DNA of 64,000 bases from Sphingomonas sp. 32-62-10 (GTDB taxonomy: Bacteria; Pseudomonadota; Alphaproteobacteria; Sphingomonadales; Sphingomonadaceae), in NCBI GenBank assembly GCA_002280555.1, contig NCEE01000012.1:1-64000 (forward strand), written 5' to 3'. The number at the start of each line of letters is the position of its first letter. Position 1 is the stretch's first letter. Under the pieces are notes generated by a model. It was not told the origin of the DNA and made no database searches. It saw only the letters and a program-made list of their open reading frames with translations. Below are positions 1 to 8,795 of the stretch, piece by piece. The translations under genes and the position numbers were made by a program.

Positions 1-2031
1 CGAGGCCGCCTTGCGCCCGCCACCCACAAGGTCAAGCCAGAAGAAGCGGAGCGCTTCAACGAGATATTGGCCCAAGCTCGCGCGCTGATTGCCGATGAGC
101 GCTTCCTCAATTGGCAGATTTCCTTTCCGGGGGTTTGGAGCAATTGGGCGAGCGCAGGCCGGGAAGGCGGGTTCGACGCTGTCGTCGGCAATCCACCTTG
201 GGACAGGATAAAGCTGCAACAGGTTGAATGGTTTGCCGCTCGGCGGCCCGAAATTGCTTTGGCGCAGCGCGCATCTGATCGTGGCAAAATGATTGCGAAG
301 CTCAAAGCGGACGGCGATCCGCTTTGGCATGATTTTGCCCAGGCGGATGCCCGCGCGGCAGACACGGCGCGGATGGCGCGCTTCAACGGCGGCAAGCGCA
401 TTGCCAACCCCGATTACGTCAACACCGTAAAGACGTTGTCCAAAAAGATGCCGGAAACGCAAAGCAAGGTGCACGCCAAAGGTGAGGACGTGTCGATTGG
501 CGGTCCGCCCAAAACTATTCCTGCGCCTTCGGACCATTATCCGCTGCTTAGCCGGGGCGACATCAACCTCTATTCGCTGTTCGTCGAACGCGCCCACGCG
601 CTGGTGAAGTCGAACGGCATGGTCGGGCTGCTGACGCCGAGCGGCATCGCGTCGGATTTGTCGGCCAGCGCCTTTTTCCGTGAAGTGGCGGTCGGCGGGC
701 ATCTGAAGGCGCTCTACGATTTTGAGAACCGCCGCACCCGGCATGGGCTCGATCCCTTCTTTCCCGATGTCGACAGCCGCTTCAAATTCTGTGCGATGGT
801 GGCCAGCCCCAGTCGTACCTTCGCCACTGCGTCATGCGGTTTTTTCCTGCAAGCTGTGGGCGAACGCACCGATCCTGATCGCGCCTTTGCGATTGGTGCG
901 GCGGACTTTGCCAGCGTCAACCCCAACACCGGCACCGCGCCGATCTTCCGCTCGCGCCGCGACATGGCGCTGACAACCGCGATCTATGCCCGGCTGCCGG
1001 TGTTGGTCGATCGCTCGGGCACAGCCCCCGTTGCCGCTTGGCCAGTGCGCTACTTCCGTATGTTCGACATGACCAATGACAGTCATCTCTTCCGTACCCG
1101 TGCCGAACTGGAGGAACGCGAAGGCGCTTGGAACATCGGCGGCAACCGCTTCCAGTCAGCGACGGGCGAATGGGTGCCGCTCTACGAAGGTAAGATGGTG
1201 CAGGCGTTTGATCACCGGGCGGCAAGCGTGGTTGTGAATGCGTCGAATGCCAATCGGCCAGCCCAACCGCTTCCCGCGACGCCGGAACAGCATGGCGACC
1301 CGGCTTGGGTGGCCGACCCGCAGTTCTGGGTGCACCCACCCGAAGGGCTGGGGCAGCGCGCCTATACGCTCGGCTTCAAGGACGTGACGGCACCGACAAA
1401 TGTCCGCTCCATGATCGCGGCAATCGTGCCCAGCGGTGCGGCAGGCAATACGTTGCCACTGATCGAGGTTGATCCCGGCACCGGGAAGCCTGATCCTGAA
1501 CGGCTGGCCCGGCTCGCGGCCAATCTCAATTCTTTGATCTTTGACTACACTGCGCGTCAGAAAATCCAGGGCCAACATCTCAACTGGTTCATCGTCGAGC
1601 AGCTCCCGATCATCCCACCCGCCGCCTATACCCGAACCTTTGGCCCAAAGCCTGCCGCTGAAATCGTCCGTGAGGCGGTGCTGGAACTGACGTACACCGC
1701 CCATGACCTTGCCCCCTTCGCGCGCGATATGGGGTATGTCGAAGCCGCTGGCCCCAATGCCGGAAAGGTGCTGCCGCCCTTCATCTGGGATGAGGACCGG
1801 CGGTTGCGGCTGCGCGCCAAGCTCGATGCGCTCTATTTCATCCTCTACGGCGTGTTCGATCCCGCAGACGCAAGCCAGAGCCGCGACGACATCCGCTACA
1901 TCTATTCGACCTTCCCCATCGTGTCCGCGCAAGAAACGGCGAAATGGGGTAGCTATCGCAGCCGCGACCTGTGCCTCGCCTGGATCAACGCGCTGATCGC
2001 CGGCGAGCCCGACGCCGCGGTTGCGGGGTAA
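1..2031 (+). CDS. N6-adenine DNA methyltransferase (Eco57I/large defence type), 3' part
   Basis: The reading frame is open from the first base, so the N-terminus lies outside the window and at least 676 residues of the C-terminal part are present. The adenine-methyltransferase catalytic motif NPPW is encoded near bases 190-201, preceded by hydrophobic residues. A later segment (around 560-660) reads like the conserved 'NLYSLFVERA...GLLTPSGIASD' block of large class I methyltransferases. The long C-terminal region probably recognises DNA. Proteins of this kind methylate adenine in restriction-modification, BREX or DISARM systems. No partner gene is visible downstream and the upstream side is cut off, so the system cannot be named. 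It sits at the outer end of a tRNA-Glu-linked accessory segment. The family is clear; the role in a specific system is inference. Confidence 0.85.
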   Translation, partial: RGRLAPATHKVKPEEAERFNEILAQARALIADERFLNWQISFPGVWSNWASAGREGGFDAVVGNPPWDRIKLQQVEWFAARRPEIALAQRASDRGKMIAKLKADGDPLWHDFAQADARAADTARMARFNGGKRIANPDYVNTVKTLSKKMPETQSKVHAKGEDVSIGGPPKTIPAPSDHYPLLSRGDINLYSLFVERAHALVKSNGMVGLLTPSGIASDLSASAFFREVAVGGHLKALYDFENRRTRHGLDPFFPDVDSRFKFCAMVASPSRTFATASCGFFLQAVGERTDPDRAFAIGAADFASVNPNTGTAPIFRSRRDMALTTAIYARLPVLVDRSGTAPVAAWPVRYFRMFDMTNDSHLFRTRAELEEREGAWNIGGNRFQSATGEWVPLYEGKMVQAFDHRAASVVVNASNANRPAQPLPATPEQHGDPAWVADPQFWVHPPEGLGQRAYTLGFKDVTAPTNVRSMIAAIVPSGAAGNTLPLIEVDPGTGKPDPERLARLAANLNSLIFDYTARQKIQGQHLNWFIVEQLPIIPPAAYTRTFGPKPAAEIVREAVLELTYTAHDLAPFARDMGYVEAAGPNAGKVLPPFIWDEDRRLRLRAKLDALYFILYGVFDPADASQSRDDIRYIYSTFPIVSAQETAKWGSYRSRDLCLAWINALIAGEPDAAVAG

Positions 2032-2633
2032 GTGCAGCGGCGCCGCCGTATTTTCCCGATTGCTCGAACGATTTATGACCAGCTCGATTGCGCATTCGGT
2101 TCCCAAGGCATGTTCGGGAAAGGCAAATGCCATGGAAATCGAGATGGGATGAGTCGCCCAACCTCAAAATTTGACGGAGTCAAACAGACCGGGATCTCCG
2201 AATTTGCCATTTCTGGCAGAATTCCGCCAATATTGATCACTCAGGTGAATCTCACAGCGTGATCTTGTTGACAAAAAAACCTCGAAAAGCGTCAACAAAC
2301 GACCAACAACTGTACATACAAGGTCCGTCCAATCTGCAATTTGTGTCGCCGATTATCCCTCCCGCATCGCAGTTATTCGAAGCTTGAACCCCAAGGGGCT
2401 TCTGAGGCCCTCAGGGAGCCGTACAGAGCGATTCGAACGAACTACCAGGGCCATACGGCGTCGCAGCCAGAATTGCGCTGTGCGGGGCTCTAACGGGAGA
2501 TCCATTTGTCTGCGATCAAGGTCGGGCATTAGCTGCCGATATCAACCAATGTCGACCGCACGTTTCGAGCAGCTCAGTATCGCTTGATTGCATTTGCGAG
2601 GCCGATTCAATTATCAGGATCAAACCGGCCAGA
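2032..2633. other. Gene-poor, AT-richer gap in the accessory segment
   Basis: About 600 bases without a convincing gene. Base composition is visibly richer in A+T than in the core regions to the right. Short open frames exist (for example 2384-2587) but lack a ribosome binding site and resemble no known protein. The most structured part is an inverted repeat at 2265-2298. I see no transposase fragment that I can name. Confidence 0.5.
2265..2298. repeat. Perfect 8-bp inverted repeat with 18-bp spacer
   Basis: TTGTTGAC (2265-2272) and its reverse complement GTCAACAA (2291-2298) flank an A-rich spacer. There is no T-run after it, so it is not an ordinary terminator. It could be an operator or a recombination or replication site; nothing in the sequence decides between these. 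Confidence 0.5.
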
Positions 2634-3542
2634 TCAAATGAGCAAAAGCATGATGCTCTCGCCTTGGGTAACCAACCTCCAGAGTAGCGTGGCTTCAGCT
2701 GTCAGTTCGCTTCGAATGGCGAGGCGTCGCATACGCAGGGTTGAACTGAATTTTGCGGCGTTTTTGAACATATAATCGACATACTGCGTGTTGAAGACCT
2801 TCAGCCGAGGATCATGTAGCCAGACCCTGGATGCCGCGCTGATCGATTTCGAATTGATGTTGTTACCGATCGGACCGCTGGCCGCGCGCAATGCCTGTCG
2901 GATTAGCCGCTTTCCCCAAACCAGCTCGGCGACCCTCGTACCCTTCTTTGCCGCAACCCGCCTAAGCGCTACAGCCACCTTTCCATTCTGTAACGTTGGC
3001 AATGGTGCCCAAAGAGCTTCGATTGCGCCATGGGCATGGGGTGCCACGGTGGCGCCGTTTTTGTCCCGGTCTTCCATAACGAAAAAAAACATCGGTACGG
3101 TCCCGCCGAAACGCATACTCAGCTGCCGACTGATTTTGTCCCTGAGGTAGTCTTTGGGATCCTTACCGATTTGATTCAGGTGATCCAAGACGCTCTGATC
3201 GAAATGAACCCTGAAGGGCATGAACCCCGTTTCACCCAGAACCAATTGAGCCATCTGAACCTTGAGCCATGGAGAGATTGATCTCCACTTAGGAAGCTGC
3301 CTACCTTTAACGGATCTTATAGGGAATCCATTTCCCCTGTATCTCTTATATAGTGAGGGCTTGATTTTGAGCGGGCCACGCAGAGATGGCCTCTTCATGT
3401 TGCGCCGCACGTTAACCTTCAGGATTTCAAGGACTTTTGCATCCCGGTTGATGGCCGGGTCATCCATCTTGAGAAGTGATAGCGCGTCGACTTTTTGCAG
3501 CTTTGGACGCTGATTAGCTGGTTGTATTTTTGGCGGTATCAT
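2634..3542 (-). CDS. Hypothetical protein with HUH replicase-like motifs
   Basis: A basic protein of about 302 residues (304 if the TTG at 3548 is used). I do not recognise the family. Three blocks occur in the order and rough spacing of rolling-circle HUH endonucleases (numbering from the TTG start): a hydrophobic strand ending in Asp (FRVHFD, about 112-117), a His-Ala-His motif in PHAHG (H171, H173), and a Tyr/Lys block QYVDYMFK (Y256, Y259, K262). In HUH enzymes these are motif 1, the metal-binding HUH motif and the catalytic Tyr motif. The Lys/Arg-rich N-terminus would suit DNA binding. No good Shine-Dalgarno sequence marks the start. It is the gene nearest the tRNA-Glu 3' end, where an integrase would often sit. 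The HUH assignment is inference from motifs only. Confidence 0.6.
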   Translation of the reverse strand: MIPPKIQPANQRPKLQKVDALSLLKMDDPAINRDAKVLEILKVNVRRNMKRPSLRGPLKIKPSLYKRYRGNGFPIRSVKGRQLPKWRSISPWLKVQMAQLVLGETGFMPFRVHFDQSVLDHLNQIGKDPKDYLRDKISRQLSMRFGGTVPMFFFVMEDRDKNGATVAPHAHGAIEALWAPLPTLQNGKVAVALRRVAAKKGTRVAELVWGKRLIRQALRAASGPIGNNINSKSISAASRVWLHDPRLKVFNTQYVDYMFKNAAKFSSTLRMRRLAIRSELTAEATLLWRLVTQGESIMLLLI

Positions 3543-3815
3543 CCGCAATGCGCGTTGCAGCCGAGTGCCGGTGGGTCAACCCGATAACGTTTGAAGAGCG
3601 GTTTTCGGTGGCTCGCGCTGATTATGTTCAAGACAAATGCCAACCACGATTGACGGCGGAACTTGTGGTCGTTTGGCGATCGATGTTCAACGCTGAAAAT
3701 TCAGTCGGCATCAGACCAGACGGCAACGGGGGCTATCGGCTGGGTAACAAATTGTGACACAACGGTGTGTGACATTGGCCATCGATCTGGGGCTAAGTAA
3801 CTGATTTTATTGATA

Positions 3816-3890
3816 TGGTGACCCCTACGGGAATCGAACCCGTGCTTCAGCCGTGAAAGGGCCGCGTCCTAACCGCTAGACGAAGGGGCC
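3816..3890 (-). tRNA. tRNA-Glu (anticodon TTC)
   Basis: Read on the minus strand the 75 bases fold as a cloverleaf: acceptor GGCCCCT pairs with AGGGGTC (one G-U), the T-loop is TTCGATT, and the anticodon loop CTTTCAC carries TTC. The 3' CCA is encoded (complement at 3816-3818). The sequence closely resembles bacterial tRNA-Glu. Its 3' end faces the accessory segment at 1-3815, the usual arrangement for an island integrated at a tRNA. Confidence 0.97.
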
Positions 3891-3956
3891 AAGGCCGGGC
3901 GTGCCGGATGGCGTGGAAAAATCGCCTAGGGAAATGATGACCCGCGGTCAACCCGG

Positions 3957-4343
3957 TCAATCGTCTATCGGACGATGGCAAACCGCCTGCAGCTTGTTGC
4001 CATCCGGATCGCGAACATAAGCAGCGTAGTAATTGGCGTGATAATGCTGGCGCAGCCCGGGCGCGCCTTCATCGGTGCCGCCGTGTGCGAGTGCTGCAGT
4101 ATGAAAGGCATCCACGGCAGCGCGATTGAGCGCGGAAAGAGCTATATGGCTGCCGTTTCCAACGCTTGCAGGCTGCCCATCGAACGGGGAGACGATGAAG
4201 ATTTTGGGGCCGACTAAACTGCCGAACACTAATGTACCCGGCAATTCAAAAGGTGACGAAATCCCGAGCGTGTCCATGACTGGTTCGTAAAATCGCCGCG
4301 CCCGATCCAGATTTTGGGTGCCAAGGGTGACATGACTGAACAT
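3957..4343 (-). CDS. VOC-family (glyoxalase/dioxygenase-like) protein
   Basis: 128 residues, the usual size of a single-domain vicinal-oxygen-chelate protein. The N-terminus 'FSHVTLGTQNLDRARRFYEPVM' is the typical first beta-alpha unit, and 'YAAYVRDPDGNKLQAVCH' is the typical C-terminal strand, with the usual Glu ligand replaced by Gln. VOC proteins bind a metal or small ligand and act as lyases, dioxygenases or antibiotic-binding proteins; the substrate here cannot be told. It lies 9 bases downstream of recJ on the same strand and may be cotranscribed. Confidence 0.85.
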   Translation of the reverse strand: MFSHVTLGTQNLDRARRFYEPVMDTLGISSPFELPGTLVFGSLVGPKIFIVSPFDGQPASVGNGSHIALSALNRAAVDAFHTAALAHGGTDEGAPGLRQHYHANYYAAYVRDPDGNKLQAVCHRPIDD

Positions 4344-4352
4344 CGCCTGTTC

Positions 4353-6116
4353 CTAATCCGCCCATGCTGCGTCATCGAGATGAATTTCGGCGGCGGGCCT
4401 TGATGACCAGTCGTCGATCTTGGCGCGCCCTGCGATCCATAGGCGGCGATGGGGCGCTGCGCCCAGGAGCGCGAGACCCAAGGGTGATTCGGCCTGGCGG
4501 AACGCCACGGTCTTGATGCTCTTGCCATCATCGCCCGCCATCACCGCGCGGACATGACCGTTGCCGACGATATCTGCCTTGATAACCCGCACTGGCCCGG
4601 CGGCGACGCGCGGCGTTGGCCAGCCCATGCCATAGGGTCCGCCCTGCTCCAGCGCGGCCACAAGGGCCGGGGTGACGCCACCAGGTGCCACCAGCGCATC
4701 GACGAGCAAGGCACGGTCGCCCGTTGATCGCGCCACAGCTTCCGCAAGGCGGCCTTCCAGAAAATCACCGAACGCGCTGATCTGATCGGTGTCGATCGTG
4801 AGCCCTGCCGCCATCGCATGGCCACCGCCCGCAACAAGCACGCCATTTTCCTTCGCGGCGAGCACTGCTTGCCCCAGATCGACGCCCGATACTGATCGCC
4901 CCGATCCCTTGCCAATCCCGGCATCATCGAGCGCGATGACAATCGCGGGCCGTCCGAATTTTTCCTTCAGCCGCCCGGCCACGATCCCAATCACGCCGGG
5001 GTGCCAGCCTTGGCCCGCCACGACGATTACCGCCCGATTGGCTTGTGATGCCGCCATCGCCTCGGCCGCGATCTGCACATCGCCTTCGATCGCGCGGCGT
5101 TCCTCGTTCAACCGGTCAAGTTCGGTCGCGATCATGCGGGCTTCATCGGGATCGCTGGTGGTGAGCAGGCGCACACCAAGATCGGATTTGCCAACGCGCC
5201 CGCCCGCGTTGATCCGCGGCCCGAGCGCAAAGCCGAGATCGGTCGCGGTTGGCGCACGCGTGAGTCGCGATGCCTCAATCAGCGCGTTGAGGCCGATGTT
5301 GCGTCGGGCAGCCATCACCTTCAGTCCTTGCGACACGAAGGCGCGGTTCAGCCCGCGCAGCGCCGCGACATCGGCCACCGTGCCGAGCGCGACAATATCG
5401 AGCAACTCAAGCAGTTTCGGTTCGGGCCGGGTGGCGAAATAGCCATGGGCACGCAGTGTGCGGATTAGCGCCGCACCGAGCAGAAACGCCACGCCGACCG
5501 CCGCGAGATGGCCATGCGCCGCGCCTTCGCCCTCGTCGAGCCGGTTGGGGTTCACGATGGCATAAGCGAGCGGCAGCGCGCTGGCGCATTTGTGATGATC
5601 GACCACGATCACATCGACCCCTGCTTCGCGCGCCATTTCTAGCGCCTCGAATGCCTGGGCGCCGCAATCGACCGTCACGATCAGCGTCGCACCTCCAGCG
5701 GCGATCTTCACCAGCGCTTCGCCCGACGGGCCATAGCCTTCCATCAATCGGTCGGGGATATAGGCGCTGGCGGTAAGCCCCAATTCCCGAAGCAGCAGGA
5801 TCATCAGCGCCGCCGACGTGGCACCATCGACGTCGTAATCGCCAAAGATTGTCACTTGCTCGCCCGCAATTACGGCCGAGGCCAGCCGCTCTGCGGCGCG
5901 GTCCATATCGCGAAAGATCGACGGATCGGGCATGAAGCCCCGGATGCTGGGGGCCTTGTGCGCTTCAAGCGCCTCACGCGGGCATCCACGCGCCATCAGC
6001 AGCTGGGTGACGAGGTCGTCGGGGGCGTAATCAGGATCGCGCGCATCGGCACTCAGCGCGCGCCATCGCCACGGTTGGCCAAGGATGGATTGGGTGATGT
6101 TGAGGACGATGTTCAT
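4353..6116 (-). CDS. recJ: Single-stranded-DNA-specific exonuclease RecJ
   Basis: 587 residues, a normal length for RecJ. It degrades single-stranded DNA 5' to 3' in recombinational and mismatch repair. The DHH-superfamily metal motifs are present: FGDYDVDG (D93, D95, D97), a central TVDCGAQ (D150) and VVDHHK (D173, H174, H175). The DHHA1 domain contains GWHPGVIGIVAGRLKEKF followed by a GxGGH-type motif (VAGGGHAMAAG). Cytoplasmic. The ATG at 6116 gives a normal N-terminus ('GQPWRWR' is a conserved start region). The next gene upstream ends 66 bases away on the same strand. Confidence 0.97.
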   Translation of the reverse strand: MNIVLNITQSILGQPWRWRALSADARDPDYAPDDLVTQLLMARGCPREALEAHKAPSIRGFMPDPSIFRDMDRAAERLASAVIAGEQVTIFGDYDVDGATSAALMILLLRELGLTASAYIPDRLMEGYGPSGEALVKIAAGGATLIVTVDCGAQAFEALEMAREAGVDVIVVDHHKCASALPLAYAIVNPNRLDEGEGAAHGHLAAVGVAFLLGAALIRTLRAHGYFATRPEPKLLELLDIVALGTVADVAALRGLNRAFVSQGLKVMAARRNIGLNALIEASRLTRAPTATDLGFALGPRINAGGRVGKSDLGVRLLTTSDPDEARMIATELDRLNEERRAIEGDVQIAAEAMAASQANRAVIVVAGQGWHPGVIGIVAGRLKEKFGRPAIVIALDDAGIGKGSGRSVSGVDLGQAVLAAKENGVLVAGGGHAMAAGLTIDTDQISAFGDFLEGRLAEAVARSTGDRALLVDALVAPGGVTPALVAALEQGGPYGMGWPTPRVAAGPVRVIKADIVGNGHVRAVMAGDDGKSIKTVAFRQAESPLGLALLGAAPHRRLWIAGRAKIDDWSSRPAAEIHLDDAAWAD

Positions 6117-6182
6117 GGGCGCCGGACCGTAGCTGGTCGCACTGGCGTCGCCAATGCCTGCCCGAACCGCCTGGGGCTGTAC

Positions 6183-7121
6183 TCAGCGGCGGCGCTGACG
6201 CTCGCGTTCGTCGTTTCGGGCGACGATCAGCCGCTGGATGCGATCAATGCCGGCGTCGAAATCGGCCCGATCGCGTGGCCGGATCGCGGCGGCGCGCTGA
6301 TACAGCGCCATCCCTTCTGCATAATCGCCGCGCGCTTCGGCACAGATTCCCAAATCATAGGTAACGCTCACCTGTCCGGGGAGCGCTGTATCGATCGCTG
6401 CAAAGGCGCGGCAGGCCTCCGGCAGATTCTGTTGGGTCAGCCTGATCGCCGCCTTGAATTCATTGCTGATGCCTTTGGGCATGCCCGTGCGGTTTTCGTA
6501 GAAGCGCAGCACATAGCGTTCGGTATACGGTGCGATTTCGCGCGCGGTCTCGGCAGCGACGCTGTCGATCATGCCGCGGATCGTTCCCTCCACTGCGCCG
6601 GGCGCGCTGGCATTGGGGCACCATGTGACTTCGTCGTGCCGAGATTTGCGCGATGAATAGGCGACCGATCGGTCACGTGCCCGCACAATCCGCAGATCGG
6701 CGATCACGTCGATCGTCCGCTTGCGACAGATGATCTCGACCTGTTGCTTCTTAGTGCACTTGTTGTCGACTTTTTCGGCGCATTCCTCGCGCTTCTGCAC
6801 GTCGCGATTTTCGTTGACCTCTGTCGACACGACACCTGATAGCACACCATCGGCGTCGACCGGCCCCATGCCCGATCGCCGTGCCATCGACACGACCGCG
6901 AAATGCGCCGCCCCGCCATTCCCTGAAAGCGCCCGTTCGAGGGCAATCGACAGGGCAGGGCCATCGCCGCCATCGAAACGGTCAATCGCCATGCGGGTCA
7001 GGAAGCTGGCTTCACGGTAGGCTGCGGGGAAATCACCGGTCAGCGTCACGCTTTCGGCGGAGGCCCCGGCGGCACACACAATGCCGCTGATGATGCCCAA
7101 TCCCGAGATAATTTTGCGCAT
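6183..7121 (-). CDS. Secreted protein of unknown function, TPR-like C-terminus
   Basis: 312 residues from the ATG at 7121. The frame stays open upstream to 7427, but this start gives a clean Sec signal peptide (RKIISGLGIISGIVCAAGASAES), so it is preferred. The mature part has a Cys-containing central segment and a C-terminal region, 'VTYDLGICAEARGDYAEGMALYQRAAAIRPRD', that reads as one or two tetratricopeptide-like helical hairpins. It is probably periplasmic. It does not match a family I can name. It is divergent from the bciB-like gene with about 157 bases between. Confidence 0.7.
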   Translation of the reverse strand: MRKIISGLGIISGIVCAAGASAESVTLTGDFPAAYREASFLTRMAIDRFDGGDGPALSIALERALSGNGGAAHFAVVSMARRSGMGPVDADGVLSGVVSTEVNENRDVQKREECAEKVDNKCTKKQQVEIICRKRTIDVIADLRIVRARDRSVAYSSRKSRHDEVTWCPNASAPGAVEGTIRGMIDSVAAETAREIAPYTERYVLRFYENRTGMPKGISNEFKAAIRLTQQNLPEACRAFAAIDTALPGQVSVTYDLGICAEARGDYAEGMALYQRAAAIRPRDRADFDAGIDRIQRLIVARNDERERQRRR

Positions 7122-7278
7122 GGATGACGCCCCCGCCAGAATGAACTCTTCTAAATCAAGCGCCTGTGTCGGGCAAGGCGCCGCCGCCGGAGCCAACCGC
7201 CTGTGGACTTTGCCACGCGCATCGCTGAAACCTTGGCACGCCGGCGCACTCGACCGGTGATGACTCGAGATTGCCACC

Positions 7279-8544
7279 TTGCCCGCACTGCCAACCAGCC
7301 CTGCCGATTCTGCCGCACTTTGGGCGCCGCCGCTCGCCGCCGCCGTGCCGCGTGATCTGTGCACCGATTGCGGCATTTCGCGCACGCCCGAGCATAAGCG
7401 GTGCGGCACCGCCTGCCAGTTCATCAAGCCCGATTATCCGGCGATGGAGGCGCAGGTGCACGGCCGCCCGCGCGATCCCGCCAAAGGCGATGAGCTATTT
7501 TTCGGGCCCTATCGCCAGATGTACCGGGCAAAGTTGGGTACGGCGCTGGCGGGCGCGCAGTGGACGGGGATTACGACCAGACTGGGCGAAAAACTGCTCG
7601 AAACCGGCGCGGTCGATGCCGTGCTGACGATGGCACCTGATCCCGATGATCGCTGGAAGCCGGTGCCGGTGCTGGTAACACGTGCCGAGGGGATGGCGCA
7701 GGTGCGCGGCATGCGGATGGGCTATGCGCCGCTGCTGGCGCTGCTCCAGCCCGCGCGCGATGCCGGGTATAAGCGGATCGCGGTGATCGGCATACCGTGC
7801 CAGGTCCATGCGCTCCGCAAGATCGAGGAAAGCCTGGGCTTCGACCGGCTGTACGTGATCGGCACGCCCTGTTCGGACAACACCACCACCGAACGCTTCC
7901 ACGATTTTCTCGCGCTGCTCGCCGATGATCCCGACAGCATTACCTATCTGGAGTTCCGCGCCGATTATCATGTCGAGCTGCGCTTCACCGATGGCCGGGT
8001 GAAGGCGATTCCGTTCCTGCAGCTGCCGATTTCGAAGCTGCCGCCCGATTTCTTCCCGCTCACCTGCCGCACCTGTGTGGATTACACCAATGTGCTCGCC
8101 GATGTGACGGTGGGCTATATGGCGGGGGAAGGCGAGCAGTGGCTCGTCATCCGCAATGAACGCGGCGCGGAGCTGCTTGCGTTGCTGGGCGATGAGGTAA
8201 AGCTGGCACCGCCTGGCAATGCCGGCAAGCGCGCGAGCGCGGTGAAGGGCTTCATCATGAACGTCGAACGGGCAGCGGGCGGCTTGCCGCTGCGCCGGAT
8301 GCCCGAATGGGTGCGCCCGATCGTTGGCTGGCTGATGCCGCGTTTTGGTCCGCGCGGGCTGGAATTTGCGCGCACTAGGGTCGAGATGAAAGCCGCGGAG
8401 ACCGTGGTGCATTTGCGCCGCGAACGGCCACGGCGGATGAAGACGATGATCCCCGCGCATATTTGGGCGCTTGTCGCGCCCTATGATCTGGTGCCGGGCG
8501 AGGGGGAATTGCCCGCTAGTAAAGGCGATGTGCGGCAGGAGTAG
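7279..8544 (+). CDS. bciB: BciB-type 3,8-divinyl (proto)chlorophyllide reductase, ferredoxin-dependent
   Basis: 421 residues of the coenzyme F420 hydrogenase/dehydrogenase beta-subunit family. The N-terminus has an iron-sulphur motif (C28, C31, C42, C46) and is followed by 'HGRPRD...DELFFGPYRQMYRAKL...GAQWTGI', the diagnostic region of cyanobacterial and green-bacterial BciB. Later segments 'IGIPCQVHALRKIEE' and 'IGTPCSDNTT', and Cys pairs in 'CRTCVDYTNVLADVTVGYM', match the same family. The enzyme reduces the C8 vinyl group during (bacterio)chlorophyll synthesis using reduced ferredoxin. No other pigment gene lies in the window. The start is uncertain: TTG at 7279 is used because no ATG or strong ribosome binding site is present; a GTG about 22 codons later is possible. 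Confidence 0.82.
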   Translation: MPALPTSPADSAALWAPPLAAAVPRDLCTDCGISRTPEHKRCGTACQFIKPDYPAMEAQVHGRPRDPAKGDELFFGPYRQMYRAKLGTALAGAQWTGITTRLGEKLLETGAVDAVLTMAPDPDDRWKPVPVLVTRAEGMAQVRGMRMGYAPLLALLQPARDAGYKRIAVIGIPCQVHALRKIEESLGFDRLYVIGTPCSDNTTTERFHDFLALLADDPDSITYLEFRADYHVELRFTDGRVKAIPFLQLPISKLPPDFFPLTCRTCVDYTNVLADVTVGYMAGEGEQWLVIRNERGAELLALLGDEVKLAPPGNAGKRASAVKGFIMNVERAAGGLPLRRMPEWVRPIVGWLMPRFGPRGLEFARTRVEMKAAETVVHLRRERPRRMKTMIPAHIWALVAPYDLVPGEGELPASKGDVRQE

Positions 8545-8578
8545 ATTGGTGGTACGGCATCGGGTTCCTAAATGAGGC

Positions 8579-8668
8579 GTCACCCTGAACTTGTTTCAGG
8601 GTCCACCGCGCAACATGCCCGATGGCCGGTTAGGCACGGTGGATGCTGAAACCAGTTCAGCATGACGG
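8579..8668. repeat. 90-bp palindromic dispersed repeat, family A copy 1
   Basis: Two hairpins (CCCTGAACTTGTTTCAGGG and ATGCTGAAACCAGTTCAGCA) are enclosed by outer arms GTCCACC/GGTGGAT. A second copy of exactly the same length and design lies at 44076-44165. The middle differs between copies and the arms are conserved, as in REP/BIME-type elements. It follows bciB and could end transcription. Confidence 0.85.
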
Positions 8669-8795
8669 ATAACTTTGTAACAGACTGTCTGCCCAGATCA
8701 TGAGCGCGGCGCGCCTGTCCTGAATCCGGTCACCTATCGCGGTCGTCGCCACGGGGACGCTGTTCGTGCTCTCTTGGTTACGTTAACCATCTCTC

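Noticed and set aside
1..2031. Naming the methyltransferase as DISARM or BREX
   Set aside because: No helicase, phospholipase-D, DUF1998 or PglZ partner is visible in the window, so the system cannot be assigned.
3530..3757. 75-codon plus-strand frame next to tRNA-Glu
   Set aside because: No ribosome binding site and no recognisable features; overlaps the start of the minus-strand gene.
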